A stretch of 16,769 nt of DNA from Spirochaetaceae bacterium (GTDB lineage Bacteria; Spirochaetota; Spirochaetia; SZUA-6; Bin103), in assembly GCA_028818385.1 (NCBI GenBank), contig JAPPNY010000104.1:1-16769 (forward strand), read 5' to 3'. This document shows positions 14,887 to 16,769 of this stretch, piece by piece. How positions within the stretch are numbered: the first letter of the stretch is position 1; the number at the start of each line of letters is the position of its first letter. The notes beneath the pieces were generated by a model. The model made no database searches and was not told the DNA's origin. It saw only the letters and a list, made by a program, of their open reading frames with translations. The position numbers and the translations under genes were made by a program.

Positions 14887-15627
14887 ATGATGATGTGTCC
14901 CGACTCAGCACAGTCCATTCAATCCCGACTATCTGCAAGCCTTGAAGAAGAAGCTGAAAGATTGTCCGAAATACAAGTACGCGACTATCACCGCCCGATG
15001 AATGAGTTAGAGGCGACTCCGATCGACATCACTCAATTGCTAATCGCCTTGGCTCGTTTAGCGTACTTCAATCGAGAGTATAGTGCCGGAAACCGTGCGC
15101 CAATAAACCTGACCATGCCGGATTGCTGGACATCTCCCACCGCAGAGCGCATGACTCGCTGGCTTCTAAAATTTCCCTCGAACTTGTCACGTGTTGAAGA
15201 GATCGCCGAAGCCGTGATACTTGACTATCCTATAGAGGCTCGTACTGACTATGAACGCCTTGCTCATCGTGCAGGAGAATATTGGTTGCGTAATTTTCGT
15301 GATGGATATACACTGTCTGACGATGGAGCAGCAGGATATTGGACTCCAGACATGTGGCTGGATCATGCAGTTCCAGCTCTATCCGGTCTTGTAGTGGCAT
15401 ATCTATCTGTCAAGCCGAAGACTCAGAGACAACATCTCTACGACTTCATGTCAGCTTGGCAATTGTGCCCAAAGGCGACAGAATCATTATTCGAGACCAC
15501 AAATTTCAGGCCAGAAGTATTGGACGCTGCAGATCGAGCGGCGCCAGATATAATAGGTGCTGACAAATATGTTGCCGCAGAGAAGAAGGTGGAACCCTTT
15601 CGAGGTCATGTATATTGTCGATCATGA
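14887..15627 (+). CDS. Uncharacterised 246-residue protein
   Basis: This soluble, mostly helical protein starts at the first of three consecutive ATGs, with GGAG 9 nt upstream of 14887. Acidic and helical N-terminal residues (SASLEEEAERLSEI) are followed by a hydrophobic helix, DITQLLIALARLAYF (about 47-61), and aromatic-rich stretches EYWLRNFRDGYTL and GYWTPDMWLDH. No recognised catalytic motif, transmembrane segment or zinc site is seen. It overlaps the next gene slightly and shares its low GC, so the two probably form one unit. I do not recognise the family. The context (paired with a HEPN-like protein within a defence locus) suggests an immunity or toxin-antitoxin-like partner, which is only inference. 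Confidence 0.65.
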   Translation: MMMCPDSAQSIQSRLSASLEEEAERLSEIQVRDYHRPMNELEATPIDITQLLIALARLAYFNREYSAGNRAPINLTMPDCWTSPTAERMTRWLLKFPSNLSRVEEIAEAVILDYPIEARTDYERLAHRAGEYWLRNFRDGYTLSDDGAAGYWTPDMWLDHAVPALSGLVVAYLSVKPKTQRQHLYDFMSAWQLCPKATESLFETTNFRPEVLDAADRAAPDIIGADKYVAAEKKVEPFRGHVYCRS

Positions 15628-16198
15628 TGGTAATAAGAAGTCGGTTGTCAAAAGTCGCCATCAAGCAACCTTATCATTCGTAGAGCAAGTGTCCTATACT
15701 TATAGGATGGCAGAAGAGTTTTTGGACATGGCTTACGTAAGCATCAAGAACTCCAATGTTTTGCAACGAGGTCGCGTCAAATACAGCGTAGGTGTTTTCA
15801 GCCTTGTCCACGCGCTGGAACTAACGTATAAACTTCTTCGCCTAAAAGAAGGCATAACCGTACTGCCGGGCGGAGGTATAAGAAAGTATCGGCGTACCCA
15901 TGATCTAATAGAGTTGTTCGCCGAGATGACAAGACCGGACCGGACGGCCATCTCCAAGATTATAAAAAATGCAGGCTGGAAGTCGCATTGCGAATTTCAC
16001 GGATATGTCGAGAGATCCTTGCGCTTCCTTGACAGAAAGTACTACGACTTCAATAGTTCTAATGATCACTATACGCATGATCTTCTCAGGAGAGAAGACT
16101 ACAAGTTTTACCCTGAGATATTTAGATTATGCGAGTCCGTGCTTCAGTATGCAGCGTCTACGATATGGAGGGATACGAGTTTTTCGTCAGACCTGTAA
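15608..16198 (+). CDS. HEPN-like protein in the AT-richer block
   Basis: This is a 196-residue protein from ATG 15608, chosen because GAGG lies 3 nt upstream and the overlap with the previous gene is only 20 nt; the frame extends to ATG 15557. The helix FSLVHALELTYKLLRLKEG and the following RKYRRTHDLIELF resemble the HEPN pattern of a helix rich in A/L/E/K followed by THDL-x-x-L. RKYRRTH gives an RX5H spacing, though whether it is the catalytic motif is unclear. Later helices (YVERSLRFLDRKYYDF, FRLCESVLQYAAS) are consistent with an all-helical fold. It is probably co-translated with the 246-residue protein. A HEPN assignment is plausible, not certain. Confidence 0.55.
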   Translation: MYIVDHDGNKKSVVKSRHQATLSFVEQVSYTYRMAEEFLDMAYVSIKNSNVLQRGRVKYSVGVFSLVHALELTYKLLRLKEGITVLPGGGIRKYRRTHDLIELFAEMTRPDRTAISKIIKNAGWKSHCEFHGYVERSLRFLDRKYYDFNSSNDHYTHDLLRREDYKFYPEIFRLCESVLQYAASTIWRDTSFSSDL

Positions 16199-16267
16199 GA
16201 AACGGGGATTGTACACTAAAGTGCCCATCCGGGGCAGCAGGCGCGCGTACGCATTTGGAAGTGAGGA
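16199..16267. other. Short intergenic gap before the DUF1156 gene
   Basis: This 69-nt gap marks the return to higher GC. It contains a weak hairpin, TGCCC-ATCCG-GGGCA (16222-16236), and GAGGA immediately before the next ATG. I see no convincing promoter or terminator. Confidence 0.3.
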
Positions 16268-16769
16268 ATGCCTGACACTCGACTGATAGAGCGTTGGCTG
16301 CCAATCGCGGCACTCAGCGAAGAGAGCGTTCGCGAACGCCGTTCGATGACGGCGCTACCTCCGATCTACTACTTGCACGTCTGGTGGGCGCGGCGTCCAC
16401 TCGTGGTCTCCCGGGCGGCGGTGTTGGCATCGTTGCTGACGGGGGACGCCGACCGAGAGAGATTCCTTCGCGTTATCGGCATACACGGAGACCCGGTTGC
16501 AGCGCGCCAACGAATCGAAGTTGCCAACCGGAAAGGTGAACGGCTGGGGAGTAAGGCCTACGGATATTCGCGAGCATTCAGCTACACGCCGGATCACAAG
16601 GACAGGGAGTGGATGGCGAGGACGATCGAGCGTGAGCGTGCGATGGTACTCGATCCGACGGCGGGTGGCGGCAGCGTGCCATTCGAGACGGTACGCCTTG
16701 GAATCGGAACCCTGGCAAGTTCCTGTCCGGCAATCCCCGGTTTGAGAGAAGGAGCCAGCGGGGAGCGCC
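16268..16769 (+). CDS. DUF1156 adenine-specific DNA methyltransferase, 5' part
   Basis: This ORF is open from ATG 16268 to the window edge (167 residues seen). The N-terminus matches the DUF1156/COG1743 family: RLIERWLPIAALSEESVRER (5-24), then PPIYYLHVWWARRPLVVSRA (31-50). Residues 129-140, DPTAGGGSVPFE, are the S-adenosylmethionine-binding motif I of N6-adenine methyltransferases. Family members usually have about 900-1000 residues, so most of the gene lies outside. They pair with DUF499 ATPases in defence loci and presumably mark self DNA. After RLGIGTLA (143-150) the expected acidic continuation (typically D-L-N-P-V-A) is replaced by SSCPAIPGL, so sequence from about 16714 on may be frameshifted, rearranged or a contig-end artefact. 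GAGGA sits only 1 nt before the ATG, closer than usual. Confidence 0.82.
   Translation, partial: MPDTRLIERWLPIAALSEESVRERRSMTALPPIYYLHVWWARRPLVVSRAAVLASLLTGDADRERFLRVIGIHGDPVAARQRIEVANRKGERLGSKAYGYSRAFSYTPDHKDREWMARTIERERAMVLDPTAGGGSVPFETVRLGIGTLASSCPAIPGLREGASGER

Larger units (their letters stand above)
14810..16200. other. AT-richer block inside the DUF499/DUF1156 locus
   Basis: Hand counts of sample lines in this stretch give about 40-47% GC, against 65-80% in the DUF499 gene. It carries two ORFs on the same strand and separates the DUF499-side genes from the DUF1156 methyltransferase. This is consistent with a separately acquired cassette. No integrase, insertion sequence or flanking repeats are visible at the boundaries. 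Confidence 0.55.

Noticed and set aside
10176..16769. BREX, DISARM or a classical restriction-modification system
   Set aside because: No PglZ, DrmA/DrmB, phospholipase D or restriction subunit is seen; only the DUF499 and DUF1156 signatures are supported, and no helicase is in the window.

Overview
This window looks like a bacterial chromosome fragment, probably from an uncultured or metagenome-assembled organism, and mostly accessory in character. Base composition is a mosaic. The centre (about 4650-14800) is GC-rich, roughly 65-70% by eye. The left arm (1-4500) is nearer 55%, and a block near the right end (about 14810-16200) is nearer 45%. No rRNA, tRNA, CRISPR array or complete insertion sequence was found. 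The sequence alone does not fix the taxon.

Left arm, minus strand (25-4480): a small ORF overlaps by ATGA a 1222-residue protein with an N-terminal PD-(D/E)XK-type nuclease signature, a STAND/NACHT-like NTPase core and a long helical C-terminus. This is the architecture of antiviral STAND (Avs-like) immune sensors. A 201-residue ORF in the -1 frame overlaps its end and may be the detached C-terminus. Upstream lies a 111-bp imperfect inverted-repeat element (4498-4608). Next comes a HEPN/MNT toxin-antitoxin-like pair (4650-5397), also on the minus strand, whose leader carries a palindrome that would bury its ribosome binding site.

Centre (5504-10176): an Old Yellow Enzyme-family oxidoreductase on the minus strand ends in a perfect 14-bp hairpin containing its stop codon. 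Divergent from it is a plus-strand catabolic set: a PhyH-type oxygenase, a short-chain dehydrogenase and a GH88-type unsaturated glucuronyl hydrolase. These suggest uronic acid or modified-sugar metabolism.

Right arm, plus strand (10176-16769, running off the edge): a DUF499 (COG1483-type) ATPase starts inside the stop codon of the GH88 gene. It is followed by a coupled 163-residue protein, a HEPN-like protein with an RX4H motif and two tandem small paralogues. An AT-richer two-gene block comes next, whose second gene also looks HEPN-like. Last is the start of a DUF1156 adenine-specific DNA methyltransferase. DUF499 and DUF1156 proteins are known partners in defence islands (helicase/methyltransferase/ATPase-type systems), so this is best read as a DUF499/DUF1156 defence locus with unusual accessory genes. 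Together with the STAND protein and the HEPN/MNT pair, it makes the window a defence island wrapped around a small carbohydrate operon.
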